Assembly: GCA_026647215.1 (NCBI GenBank)
Contig: JAPKHC010000017.1
Coordinates: 1 to 64,000 of the forward strand
Length of the DNA: 64,000 nucleotides
Direction of reading: 5' to 3'
Source of the DNA: F1-120-MAGs118 sp013360535
GTDB taxonomy: Bacteria > Planctomycetota > UBA1135 > GCA-002686595
Part shown: one piece after another, positions 1 through 8,215 of the stretch
Layout of the letters: each line of letters starts with the position of its first letter
Numbering within the stretch: the first letter of the stretch is position 1
Position numbers and translations under genes: made by a program
Notes under the pieces: model-generated
What the model saw: the letters and a program-made list of their open reading frames with translations, nothing else
What the model was told of the DNA's origin: nothing
Database searches by the model: none

Positions 1-123
1 CTCGTCGACACCGGCGCGAAGGAACGCGCGAAGGCCGTGATCGCGCGTGCGATCGAGCTCGCGAAGCTCCTCGGCGACGACAAGGGCGCGAGCGAGCTCT
101 CCGAGCTGGCGAAGTCCCTTTAG
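1..123 (+). CDS. C-terminal end of an unidentified protein (5' truncated by window)
   Basis: Reading frame 1 is open from the first base and ends at TAG 121-123, giving 40 residues ending in ELSELAKSL. The fragment is Ala/Lys/Glu-rich and helical-looking, as in the end of a TPR or other helical protein, but it is too short to name a family. It converges on the protease gene, and the two stop codons overlap by three bases. Confidence 0.6.
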   Translation, partial: LVDTGAKERAKAVIARAIELAKLLGDDKGASELSELAKSL

Positions 124-1610
124 CGCTCGAACAGCTTGCGCCACGCGCGCGGCAGCGCGTCGATCGGGTGCACGTAGCCGATCTGGCCCGAGCCGTTCTC
201 GACCGTCGCGCTCGGCACCCCGACCAGCCGGCCCTGCTCATCGAGCGCGGCCCCGCCGGAGTTGCCCTGCGTGATCTCCGCGTCGGTCTTCACGAGCCGC
301 CCGAAGTCCGCCGTCTCGAAGCCCGCGACGATGCCACGCGTCGCTGTCAGCGTGACGCGGCTCGCGGTTCCGCCCGTCGTCGGATACCCGACGAGCCACA
401 ACGGGGCACCGAGCTCGAGGCTCGCGGCATCCCCGAGTTCGAGCGCGGGCAGCACGAAACCCGCGGGCAACGGCTGGCCGTAGAGGCCGCTCGCGATCTT
501 GAGCAGCGCGAGGTCACGCTCGAAGTCCAGGCGCACGACCGCCGCGCGCAGGCACTCCTGCGCCGGCCGCGCGGGGTCGACGAGCAGCGCAACCACGATC
601 TCGACCTCGGGGTCATCGCCGACCACGTGAGCGTTGGTCAGGATCCAGCCGTCGGGGGACACGAGCGTGCCGCTGCCGAGGCTGTCGGGCGTCGCGAGCT
701 CGACCACCGCCGCCGCCGCGCGCGCGATCGGGCTCGAACCCGTCGGCTGCCAGGGCCTGGGCAACGCGAGCAGCTCGCGCGGCACGACGCCATCGAACGA
801 GGCGTGGAGCGTGAACGGCAGGCGCCGCGTCGGCCCGAGCGAGTCCTGCACGTCGACGCGCCACTCTCCCGCCACGAGCGGCGGCGTCGAGTCGCGCGTG
901 ATCACGAGCGTCTCGCGACCCCAGTTGTGCTCGGCGAAGGCGACGCTGTCGTCGAAGGCGAGCACCGGACCGCCCGCGCGGGCGTACAGGTCGAGATCGC
1001 TCTCGACGTCCGCGAGATCGAGGCGCAGCTCCCGCGCCTGAGCAGGCACGACGATCGAGAAACTCGCGATGCCGCCGCTCGCGGCGTCGAGCGCGCCCGC
1101 GATCGGCTTGCCCGGCTGCAGCACGCCGTCGACACGCGCCCGGAAGCACTCGAGCTCGAGCCGCACCTTCGCGCGCTCGAGCTTGTGGTCACCGCTGCGC
1201 GCAGCCTCGTCGAACGGCCAGTGCACCACGAGATTCCACGTCGTTCCGGCGAGCGCCTCTGGCCCGAGCCGGTCGAGCTCGATCGTCGCCGGTCCTTCGG
1301 TGTCGTCAGCGACCAGGTACGCCTCTTCCACTTCCGCACTCGGCTCGCCGGGCGAAGCGTGCAGATCGACGCCGACGACATCGCTCACGAGCGTCGCACG
1401 CACGCGCACCGTGTCCGCCGGCCACTCGACACGAAAATCGAGCCGCGCCTGCGGCCCGAGCTCGAGCTCACCCTCCCACGCCGCCTGCGGTTCGAGCGTG
1501 ACCGCGCGCGGTGCCGACGCGGAAGGCTCGCGGCCGGAATCACAGGCAACGACGACGAGCGCCGCCGCAAGCGCCGCCAGACCGTGGCTGTGCAAAGATC
1601 GCGACGTCAC
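120..1610 (-). CDS. Trypsin-like serine protease lipoprotein with N-terminal PPC-like domains
   Basis: About 496 residues. The N-terminus carries a lipoprotein signal with a VVAC lipobox (Cys23), so the protein is probably tethered in the periplasm or at the outer membrane. Two beta-rich segments (about 45-150 and 160-275) resemble pre-peptidase C-terminal (PPC) domains. The C-terminal trypsin/DegP-like fold has a full catalytic triad: His328 in TNAHV, Asp366 in RDLALL and Ser451 in GNSGG. No PDZ domain is seen. The GTG start at 1610 is chosen because it overlaps the upstream stop as GTGA and places the signal peptide at the N-terminus; a longer open frame exists but lies inside the upstream gene. 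It is likely co-translated with the propeller gene. Specific substrate unknown. Confidence 0.85.
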   Translation of the reverse strand: MTSRSLHSHGLAALAAALVVVACDSGREPSASAPRAVTLEPQAAWEGELELGPQARLDFRVEWPADTVRVRATLVSDVVGVDLHASPGEPSAEVEEAYLVADDTEGPATIELDRLGPEALAGTTWNLVVHWPFDEAARSGDHKLERAKVRLELECFRARVDGVLQPGKPIAGALDAASGGIASFSIVVPAQARELRLDLADVESDLDLYARAGGPVLAFDDSVAFAEHNWGRETLVITRDSTPPLVAGEWRVDVQDSLGPTRRLPFTLHASFDGVVPRELLALPRPWQPTGSSPIARAAAAVVELATPDSLGSGTLVSPDGWILTNAHVVGDDPEVEIVVALLVDPARPAQECLRAAVVRLDFERDLALLKIASGLYGQPLPAGFVLPALELGDAASLELGAPLWLVGYPTTGGTASRVTLTATRGIVAGFETADFGRLVKTDAEITQGNSGGAALDEQGRLVGVPSATVENGSGQIGYVHPIDALPRAWRKLFER

Positions 1611-3736
1611 GGCACGAGCACGAACTCGAGCGCATCGGAGAGCGCCGTCGACTTGGCCGCGAGCGGGTCGCGCAGCCATCCTTGCGACTGGAACACCTCT
1701 CCGGATACCAGCGGCTGGCCGAGTGCCGTGGAGTTCGAGGCGAGGAACGCGCTCCAGTCCACCGCGAGCGTTCCGTCGCACGCTCCGCTTGTTCCTCCAC
1801 TGGACTGCAGCGGCGTGCGCTGAGTAGGCGGTTTCACGCACAGGAAGCTCGAGCTACCCGCTGCCCACACCTGCGCCTGTCGCCCGCTGGTGCCGTAGAA
1901 GATCAGGCCGGAGCGCTGGCCATCGGCCCCGGTGATACGCAGCGTGTAACCGCTCGCGGCGCTCGCACTCGGCGTTCCGACGGCCGACATGCGCGGCGCG
2001 CAGCCGCCACTGGTCGTGGCGCCGGTGCAGTAGGCCCCCGGCGCGCAGGAAGACACTCGTTCGATCACGTAGGGTTGCCGTCCCGGCAGTTGCATCGAAC
2101 CCACGGAGTAGAGCTTGCCGCCTGCGCCATCGACCGCCCCGGCGGTCGCGAAGGGGTCGCAGCCCGCGACGATCTCCCGGGTCCAGCTCGCTCCATCAAA
2201 ATGCCACAGGCCGAGCCAGAGGTCGGTCGACGAGCGCGCGTGGAGGCTCGCGCTGAAGCTCGCAGGTGCCCCGGCGACGTTTGTCCATGAACTCCCGTCC
2301 CAATGCTGCACGACGCCCCGATAGCCGTTCGCGTCCAGGGCCTCACCTGCGATCCAGACGTCGTTCGCCGCGATGGCCTCGACGGCGTACAGGCGCTGCT
2401 GAAACCCGACCAGCGGTCCGGGCACGTGGGTCCAACTCGAACCGTTCCAGTGCAGGATGTAGGAGTAGCTCGCCATGTCGCCGTCGCCGGAACCACCGAC
2501 CGCCCAGATGTCGTTGGACGCGACTCCGTCGATCGCTTCCAACCCGTTGCCGCCGTTGGGCAGCACCTCGGGAGTGGGAACGAGCGTGAAGCTCGCGCCG
2601 TCCCAGTGCATGGCGAGCGCGGGCTGCAGACCAACTACCCCGGGGTGCGGACCGACCCACTCCCCAACGAACCAGACGTCATTGGAGGCAAACCCTCGGA
2701 TGTCGGTGATGCGCGAGCCCGAGTAGCCGGCGCTGCCACTGGTGGGCGGCAGCGGAGTGTTCATCGTGGTCCAGCTGGTCCCGTCGAAATGGTCCGCTCG
2801 GATCTGGTGTCCGACCCAGCCTCCGTTGACGACGACGCGATGGGAACCGGCAGCCCACACGTCGTTCGCGCCGATCGCCTCGATGGCCTCGAGCGTGGTG
2901 CGCGAACCCGAGGTGCCGAGCGTGGGCGCCGGCGGAAGCTGGGCCAGATTCCAACCGCTGCCGTTGAAGTGAATCGCAAAGGGAAAGCTGTTGAGAGCGG
3001 TACCGACCGAGGTCGAGCTGTTCCCGACGGCCCACACGTCGGTCGCCGAGCGCGCAGTGAGGTCGACCAACCCGCTGTCGGTGCCCGGTGACGGAACCGT
3101 GACTGGAGCCCAGTCCGGGCAGATTGACGTGGCGTCGGTGTAGAGCGTGAAAGAAACGTCCGCCGAGAGGGGCTGGGTCTGGAACAGAGGCGTGTAGAGC
3201 CCCCACGTCCCGTTGTTGGTGCGCACCCAACCCGTCGAAAGCCGCGGCGCGCCGAAATTCGACTGCCACGGTTCCCAGATGCCGTAGTCGGTGAAGTCCA
3301 CCTGCACCGAGATGAAGTGCTTGCCCGTCGCGAAGAACGGCGTCGCGAGCCCGACCTCGACGGCCGAAGGACGCGATTCGAGCCCCAGATTGGGGTCGTT
3401 CGCCGGCACGAAGTACGCAGCCTGCAGAACGCCCGGACCTGCCGCGGTCCACTCGTGGAAACGGACCCAGACACCGTCGACGGGAGTGGCCGAGCCGGTC
3501 GGCCCGCCGTTGAATCCGTCGAAGACCACGCGCGTGATGCGCCCGGTGAAGTCGAAGTCGTCGGCGACCTCGCGCTCAAACGCGAAGCTGGGGTTGGAGT
3601 TGATGTAGCTCGCCCCCCACGTGTTGTTGGCGAACGCCCCGTTGGGCCACGCCGTCACGCAGTCGGCCGAAACGGAAGTGGCGAGCGCGAGGGCCGCGGC
3701 AAGGCGGTGGAGCATCGGGGGCATTCGTTGGAACAT
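1607..3736 (-). CDS. Secreted beta-propeller protein with Cys-rich C-terminal domain
   Basis: 709 residues with a signal peptide (LAAALALATSVSA). A jelly-roll-like N-terminal part (about 25-205) is followed by about six repeats (about 209-560), each with a (N/T)D(V/I/L)W motif followed by HWDGSSW or a variant of it. These look like propeller blades. The last about 145 residues form a separate domain with conserved Cys (YCTG, GGC, LC, ACDG) ending in LSDALEFVLVP; similar tails recur on many exported planctomycete proteins by my recollection, perhaps as a sorting or anchoring unit. ATG3736 is used; ATGs at 3724 and 3715 are alternatives. It lies first in a pair with the protease, so a shared surface or extracellular role is plausible. 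No enzymatic motif is seen. Confidence 0.8.
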   Translation of the reverse strand: MFQRMPPMLHRLAAALALATSVSADCVTAWPNGAFANNTWGASYINSNPSFAFEREVADDFDFTGRITRVVFDGFNGGPTGSATPVDGVWVRFHEWTAAGPGVLQAAYFVPANDPNLGLESRPSAVEVGLATPFFATGKHFISVQVDFTDYGIWEPWQSNFGAPRLSTGWVRTNNGTWGLYTPLFQTQPLSADVSFTLYTDATSICPDWAPVTVPSPGTDSGLVDLTARSATDVWAVGNSSTSVGTALNSFPFAIHFNGSGWNLAQLPPAPTLGTSGSRTTLEAIEAIGANDVWAAGSHRVVVNGGWVGHQIRADHFDGTSWTTMNTPLPPTSGSAGYSGSRITDIRGFASNDVWFVGEWVGPHPGVVGLQPALAMHWDGASFTLVPTPEVLPNGGNGLEAIDGVASNDIWAVGGSGDGDMASYSYILHWNGSSWTHVPGPLVGFQQRLYAVEAIAANDVWIAGEALDANGYRGVVQHWDGSSWTNVAGAPASFSASLHARSSTDLWLGLWHFDGASWTREIVAGCDPFATAGAVDGAGGKLYSVGSMQLPGRQPYVIERVSSCAPGAYCTGATTSGGCAPRMSAVGTPSASAASGYTLRITGADGQRSGLIFYGTSGRQAQVWAAGSSSFLCVKPPTQRTPLQSSGGTSGACDGTLAVDWSAFLASNSTALGQPLVSGEVFQSQGWLRDPLAAKSTALSDALEFVLVP

Positions 3737-3825
3737 CTACAAATCCGAGGGGGGGGCCGAAGGCCGGACGCAGTCGAGTGAAACAGCCTAGTCGCTCGCG
3801 ACGATTCGTGCAGGCGCTCGGTCGC

Positions 3826-5544
3826 TCATCGTTGCAATTCGTACAGCTCGAGCCGCGGGCCGGGGCGCGCGACCTGCCACAGGCCGGTCAGCGGGAAGTC
3901 CATTTCCGTCGGCAAAAAGGCCTCGCTGCAGGGGTCGTCGGCCTCCGCGGAGGGATCGACGACGCTCAACGGCTCGCGGCCGGCGACGAGCGGCGCGAGC
4001 GGGCGCGCCTCGTGTCCCGGACGGCGCTCGACGAGCAGGAGGTGCGTGACGCCGAGCTTCGCGAGCACGTCCTTCGGCGTCGCCCCGAGTGCGCGCACCG
4101 TCTCGTTCGCGCTCACCGAATATTCGAGCGTCTTCGGCTCGATGCCGAACAGGTCCTCGCACTGGATCGCGTCGACGCCGGGGCCCGTCGGCGGCGGGAC
4201 CTTGGCCTCGAAATAAGCGCGGCGCAGCTCCTCGCGCGCATACAGCGTGCGCAGCGTCGCGAGGCGCGCGAGCGCGGGCTCGCTCAGGTCGACCTGCGGT
4301 CCGTAGTGGTCGATCGCGACGACGGAACCCGCGGGCAGCGTCGCGAGCGTGATCTCGCACTCCGCGCGCGTGTCGAGGCGTCGCAGCACCAGATCGAAAC
4401 GCACGGCCTGCACGAGCGGCAGCGCGAGCAGCGCGACGACGAGCGACCGCAAGTTGCGCTGCAGCCACAACCGTTCGACCAGCGCTCCGGCAGGCAACGC
4501 GAGCAGCATGCAGGCGGGCAGCAGGTACCTGACGTGGTCGCTCGGATTGACGAGCGCCGCCGCCGCCACGACCGCGCAGGCGACGACGCAGGCGCGCAGC
4601 GGGCGCTGCTTCCAGACCACGAAAACCCCGAGAATTCCGAGCAAGACGAGCGCCGGGTCGTAACCGAAGAGCGCCGTCACGAGCCTCGGGATCGAGTCGA
4701 ACTCGAAGTCGGTGCGGATCGACTGGCCACCGATCGCGACCGCGTTGTCGTGCGTGCCGCCGCCGATGACTTGCTCTCCGCCGGGCCGTCCGTGCACGTA
4801 GTAGAGGTGCCCGCTCACGAACGCGACGAGCGCAAACGCCGCGGCGCAGCCGAAACCCTGCAGCAAGCGCGAGCGCAGCTCGACGCCGCTCCACGCACGC
4901 GGCGCGAAGGCCCACGCAAGCGCGGGCAGCACCACGAAGGCGAGCCCCGACTGGTGGCACGCGAACGAGAGCCCGACCGCGGCGCCGGACGCGAGCAGCG
5001 ACTTGCGCGAGCCGTCTCTCGCATGCGCGGCCGCCGCCCACGCGCTCAGCGCACCGAACAGGATCGTCGCCGCCCACGGCCGTTCGTGCGTCGAGAGCTG
5101 CACGTTGAGCAAGCACGTCGCGCTCAGCCAGGCCGCCGCGAACGCCCCGCGCTCGAGCCCACCCGTGCGCGCGGCGCGGTACACCGCCCACGCCGTCAAC
5201 GCTCCGCACAACGCCATCCACAGGCGCGCCGGCACGTGCAGCCACGCGGGCTCGAGCGTCACCGCCCGCTGGAAATCCTGCGGATTGTTCCACTTCCCCG
5301 CCGCCTTGCCCGCCACGTACTCCGCCGCGTAGGTCGGCAGCAGCAGGTACGGCACGAGGTACGGATAGCTCATGTCCGCCGCGATCGGCGGCGCGATCGA
5401 ACGCTCGCTCGCCATCACGAGCGCGCGCTTGATCATGTGGTGGTCGGGCACGTAGCGCCGCGGCAACCCGTGCTCGACCGGCACGACACGCAGCGCGAGC
5501 GCGAGCAGCACGATCGCCAGCACGAGCTTGCGAGCCGTCGTCAT
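3826..5544 (-). CDS. GT-C family membrane glycosyltransferase (PMT/ArnT-like)
   Basis: 572 residues with a hydrophobic N-terminus and roughly ten further hydrophobic segments in the first 400 residues, then a soluble C-terminal part. This is the layout of GT-C transferases that use polyprenyl-phosphate sugars (PMT_2/ArnT superfamily). An early loop contains PDHHMIK, matching the acidic/histidine loop motif expected after the first membrane helix, and STHERPW lies in a later loop. Donor and acceptor cannot be told from sequence. It starts 22 bp after the rho stop codon, so it is probably transcribed with rho. Annotated as a family member rather than a specific enzyme. Confidence 0.75.
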   Translation of the reverse strand: MTTARKLVLAIVLLALALRVVPVEHGLPRRYVPDHHMIKRALVMASERSIAPPIAADMSYPYLVPYLLLPTYAAEYVAGKAAGKWNNPQDFQRAVTLEPAWLHVPARLWMALCGALTAWAVYRAARTGGLERGAFAAAWLSATCLLNVQLSTHERPWAATILFGALSAWAAAAHARDGSRKSLLASGAAVGLSFACHQSGLAFVVLPALAWAFAPRAWSGVELRSRLLQGFGCAAAFALVAFVSGHLYYVHGRPGGEQVIGGGTHDNAVAIGGQSIRTDFEFDSIPRLVTALFGYDPALVLLGILGVFVVWKQRPLRACVVACAVVAAAALVNPSDHVRYLLPACMLLALPAGALVERLWLQRNLRSLVVALLALPLVQAVRFDLVLRRLDTRAECEITLATLPAGSVVAIDHYGPQVDLSEPALARLATLRTLYAREELRRAYFEAKVPPPTGPGVDAIQCEDLFGIEPKTLEYSVSANETVRALGATPKDVLAKLGVTHLLLVERRPGHEARPLAPLVAGREPLSVVDPSAEADDPCSEAFLPTEMDFPLTGLWQVARPGPRLELYELQR

Positions 5545-5566
5545 GGCAGAGCCGCCTGTGCGCCGT

Positions 5567-7534
5567 TCACGCGTCCGGATCGACGTCGAAGCGCTTCAGG
5601 AAGTCGTCGATCTTGGCGACGTCCTCGAGCTTGTGGATCAGGAGCTCCATCGCCTCGACGAAGTTCATCTTGAGCAACACGCGGCGCAGCACCTGCACGC
5701 GCCTCAGGCGCGTCGACGAGTGCAGCTTCTCCTCCTTGCGCGTGCCCGAGCGCTCGATGTCGATCGACGGGAAGATGCGCCGGTCGGCGAGCTTGCGCGA
5801 CAGCACGATCTCCATGTTGCCGGTGCCCTTGAACTCCTCGAACACCATCTGGTCGAGGCGCGAGCCCGTGTCGACCAGCGTCGTGCCGAGGATCGTCAGC
5901 GAGCCCGCGGTCTCGGTGTTGCGCGCCATGCCGAAGAACGCGCGCGGCCGCTCCATCGCACGCGAGTCGAGGCCGCCCGACATGGTCTTGCCGCTGGTGC
6001 CCGCGTGGTTGTTGTAGGCGCGCGCGAGGCGCGTGATCGAGTCGAGCAGCAGCACGACGTCGTGCCCGAGCTCGACGAGGCGCTGGCAGCGCTTGAACAC
6101 GACTTCCGCGAGCTCGACGTGGTTCTTCGTGTCCTCGTCGTTGGTGCTGACGAACACCTGCCCCTTGGTGCTGCGCTGCCACTCGGTCGCCTCCTCGGGG
6201 CGCTCGTCGATCAGGAGCACGATCAGGTGCACGTCGGGATACCCCTCCGTGATCGCGTTCGCGAACTTGCGCATCAGGATCGTCTTGCCCGAGCGCGGCG
6301 GCGCCACGATCAGGCCACGCGACCCGCGCCCGACCGGACAGATCACGTCGAGCACGCGCATCGACGCGTCGCCCTGCACGTCGCCGACCGCGTAGTGGAA
6401 GTCGGGGTCGATGCTCGTGAGCTTCTTGAACGGGACGACGTCGGCGACCTCGCGCGGATCCTTGCCGTCGACCTGCTCGATGGCCTGCAGCTGGAACTTG
6501 TGCTGCTGGCCGCGTGTGCACGGCCCCGTCACGACCGAACCTTCGCGCAGCTTGAAGCGCTGCACGAGGTGCGGCGCGACGAAGATGTCCTCGCGACTGG
6601 GCAGGTACTGCGCCTCGAGGCGGCGCAGCACACCGAAGCCGCCCTTCTCGAGCACGAGCATGCCGCTCAGCACCTGCGCCGGAGCGCGCTCGGGCTGCTG
6701 GTGGCGCTGCTGCTGGTGCTGCGGGTGCGCGTGGTGGTGTTGCTGTTGCGGACGCGGTTCCTGGGCGAGCGCGCCCCCGCGCTCCGCGAACTCTCGACCG
6801 CCCTGACCTTGCTGCGGCGGAGGCAGCGGCCGCCCCTGCGCATCGACGCGCGGCCCGTCCTCGCCCCCCGGACCTCCGCGCCCGCGGCGACCACGCCGAC
6901 GGCGCCGACGGCGACCATCGCGCCACTCGCCGGGAGCGCCTTGCCCCGGCTGGCCTTGAGCTTGCCCCTGCGCGCCCGGACCACCTTCGCCACCCTCGTA
7001 GTCGTCGGGACCTTCGTCCCCACCACGCTCGTCGCCCTCGAACTCGAAGCCCTGCTGGCCGGGGTGCGGGCGTTCGTTCTCGCGTTCGCCCGCTTCGCGC
7101 GCCTCGAACTCGTCCGAACCTTCGCGACGCGCCTCCGACGGCCCCTCGCGCGGCCCCGAGGCGGCGTCCGCCGGCTCCGCGTCGGCTGCAGCGGGATAAC
7201 GCTCGTCGTTGCCGCGGCGCCCGCGACGGCGCCCCCGACGGCGACGGCGGCCGTCCCCCTCCGCGTCCGGCCCACGCTCCCCGTCGCCATTCGACGCGGG
7301 GCGCTCGTCCTGCGGACGGGCCGTGGGGAGCGGCGGCGGCGTCGGCCGCGCCGGGGCGCCGGGAGCCTCGGCCCGCGATGCAGGCTGCGGCGCGGGCCGG
7401 GGCTGCGGCGCGGGCGGCGGGGTCGCCGGACGGGCGGCGGGCGCGTTGGGGCGCGGCGGCTCGACGCCGGGAGGCAGGTCGAGGGCGCCGAAAGGGATCT
7501 CTTCCCAGGACTTGGGCTTGGAGCGGTCGTTCAC
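5567..7534 (-). CDS. rho: Transcription termination factor Rho with long disordered N-terminal extension
   Basis: 655 residues. The conserved Rho core runs from about 290 to the end: an RNA-binding cold-shock-like domain (291-345), the P-loop APPRSGKT (411-418), IDERPEE, and the Walker B VVLLLDS with SITRLARAYN (493-507). Rho is the hexameric RNA-dependent ATPase that ends untranslated transcripts. Residues 1-285 are low complexity, with Pro/Ala/Arg/Gly/Gln-rich stretches, two poly-Arg/Gly runs and a His/Gln run. Such inserts occur in Rho of other high-GC phyla. GTG7534 is the best start (reads VNDRSKP); no Shine-Dalgarno is visible and the open frame continues upstream to 7891, so the start is less certain than the family call. 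The glycosyltransferase follows. Confidence 0.95.
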   Translation of the reverse strand: MNDRSKPKSWEEIPFGALDLPPGVEPPRPNAPAARPATPPPAPQPRPAPQPASRAEAPGAPARPTPPPLPTARPQDERPASNGDGERGPDAEGDGRRRRRGRRRGRRGNDERYPAAADAEPADAASGPREGPSEARREGSDEFEAREAGERENERPHPGQQGFEFEGDERGGDEGPDDYEGGEGGPGAQGQAQGQPGQGAPGEWRDGRRRRRRRGRRGRGGPGGEDGPRVDAQGRPLPPPQQGQGGREFAERGGALAQEPRPQQQHHHAHPQHQQQRHQQPERAPAQVLSGMLVLEKGGFGVLRRLEAQYLPSREDIFVAPHLVQRFKLREGSVVTGPCTRGQQHKFQLQAIEQVDGKDPREVADVVPFKKLTSIDPDFHYAVGDVQGDASMRVLDVICPVGRGSRGLIVAPPRSGKTILMRKFANAITEGYPDVHLIVLLIDERPEEATEWQRSTKGQVFVSTNDEDTKNHVELAEVVFKRCQRLVELGHDVVLLLDSITRLARAYNNHAGTSGKTMSGGLDSRAMERPRAFFGMARNTETAGSLTILGTTLVDTGSRLDQMVFEEFKGTGNMEIVLSRKLADRRIFPSIDIERSGTRKEEKLHSSTRLRRVQVLRRVLLKMNFVEAMELLIHKLEDVAKIDDFLKRFDVDPDA

Positions 7535-8215
7535 GGTGCTTTCGGGGTCCGCCGGGTGGGGCGGGTTGGCTAAAGGCGTGCAGGCGAGCGCCGGGTCCGG
7601 GCGCCGGGACTCCCGCAGGCCACCGCGCGAGCGCGGCGGGCCCGAGGGGCACGGGGCTGGAGAACGGCTCCAGAAGGCCGGGACGGGCCCCGATCGAGCA
7701 CTTCCCGGGCTCGGGCGGCGCCTGCGTCGCGCGCAGGGGTCGCCAAGGGAACGGCGCTCAGAGGCTCCAGCGGCTTCCGGAAGGTGGACGAGCTGAGCTC
7801 GCGGGCGACACAAGGCGCCCGGCGATTCACGACACCCGTGCGGACACGCGGCCCGCGGGGCGCCCTCGCTCACCGGCAGAAGGCAGAACACGTCGATTCA
7901 GCGAGGAAGACTCCGAAACTCCCCCCAGGACTCCCCGGCGCTTGTGGCTCAGGGGCCCTTCCGCCGCCAGCGTGGCGCGCGGATCAGGGGGGCGCGTCTG
8001 GATTCGCCCTCGACCGCCGGCGAAGGAGCTTGCGCCCCCGCTCGGCCATCGACGTGCTTCGAGGATGCCGGAAAATCGGGCTCCCGCGAAGCGAATTTTT
8101 TCATTTTCGTCGCCCGGCGGAGCTTCGAGAGGACAAGCCGGACCTCGTTGCGAGGGCGGCAGAGCTCCCCCGCCGTCCGCCGTAGCGCGCGCCGATCGAG
8201 CTCGGCACCACCCGG
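7535..8215. other. Long intergenic region upstream of rho
   Basis: 681 bp without a convincing gene; open frames here are GC-rich shadows with Arg/Pro/Ala composition. The one striking feature is an AT-rich island at about 8091-8107 (six and four Ts close together), rare in this genome, about 560 bp upstream of the rho start. It could mark a promoter for a long rho leader. No RNase P, tmRNA or SRP RNA signature was recognised. Confidence 0.5.

Noticed and set aside
3747..3756. G-run upstream of the propeller gene as a phase-variable tract
   Set aside because: It lies outside the coding region and is short; no frame switch is possible, and a promoter effect cannot be judged.
3778..7573. Two long + strand frames opposite the glycosyltransferase and rho
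   Set aside because: The opposite strand carries clear glycosyltransferase and Rho motifs in every part; the + frames are antisense shadows.
7784..8185. 133-codon + strand frame upstream of rho
   Set aside because: No homology-like pattern, several overlapping frames of equal quality on both strands.
7535..8215. Possible structured RNA (RNase P, tmRNA, SRP RNA)
   Set aside because: None of the conserved core sequences were seen on either strand.
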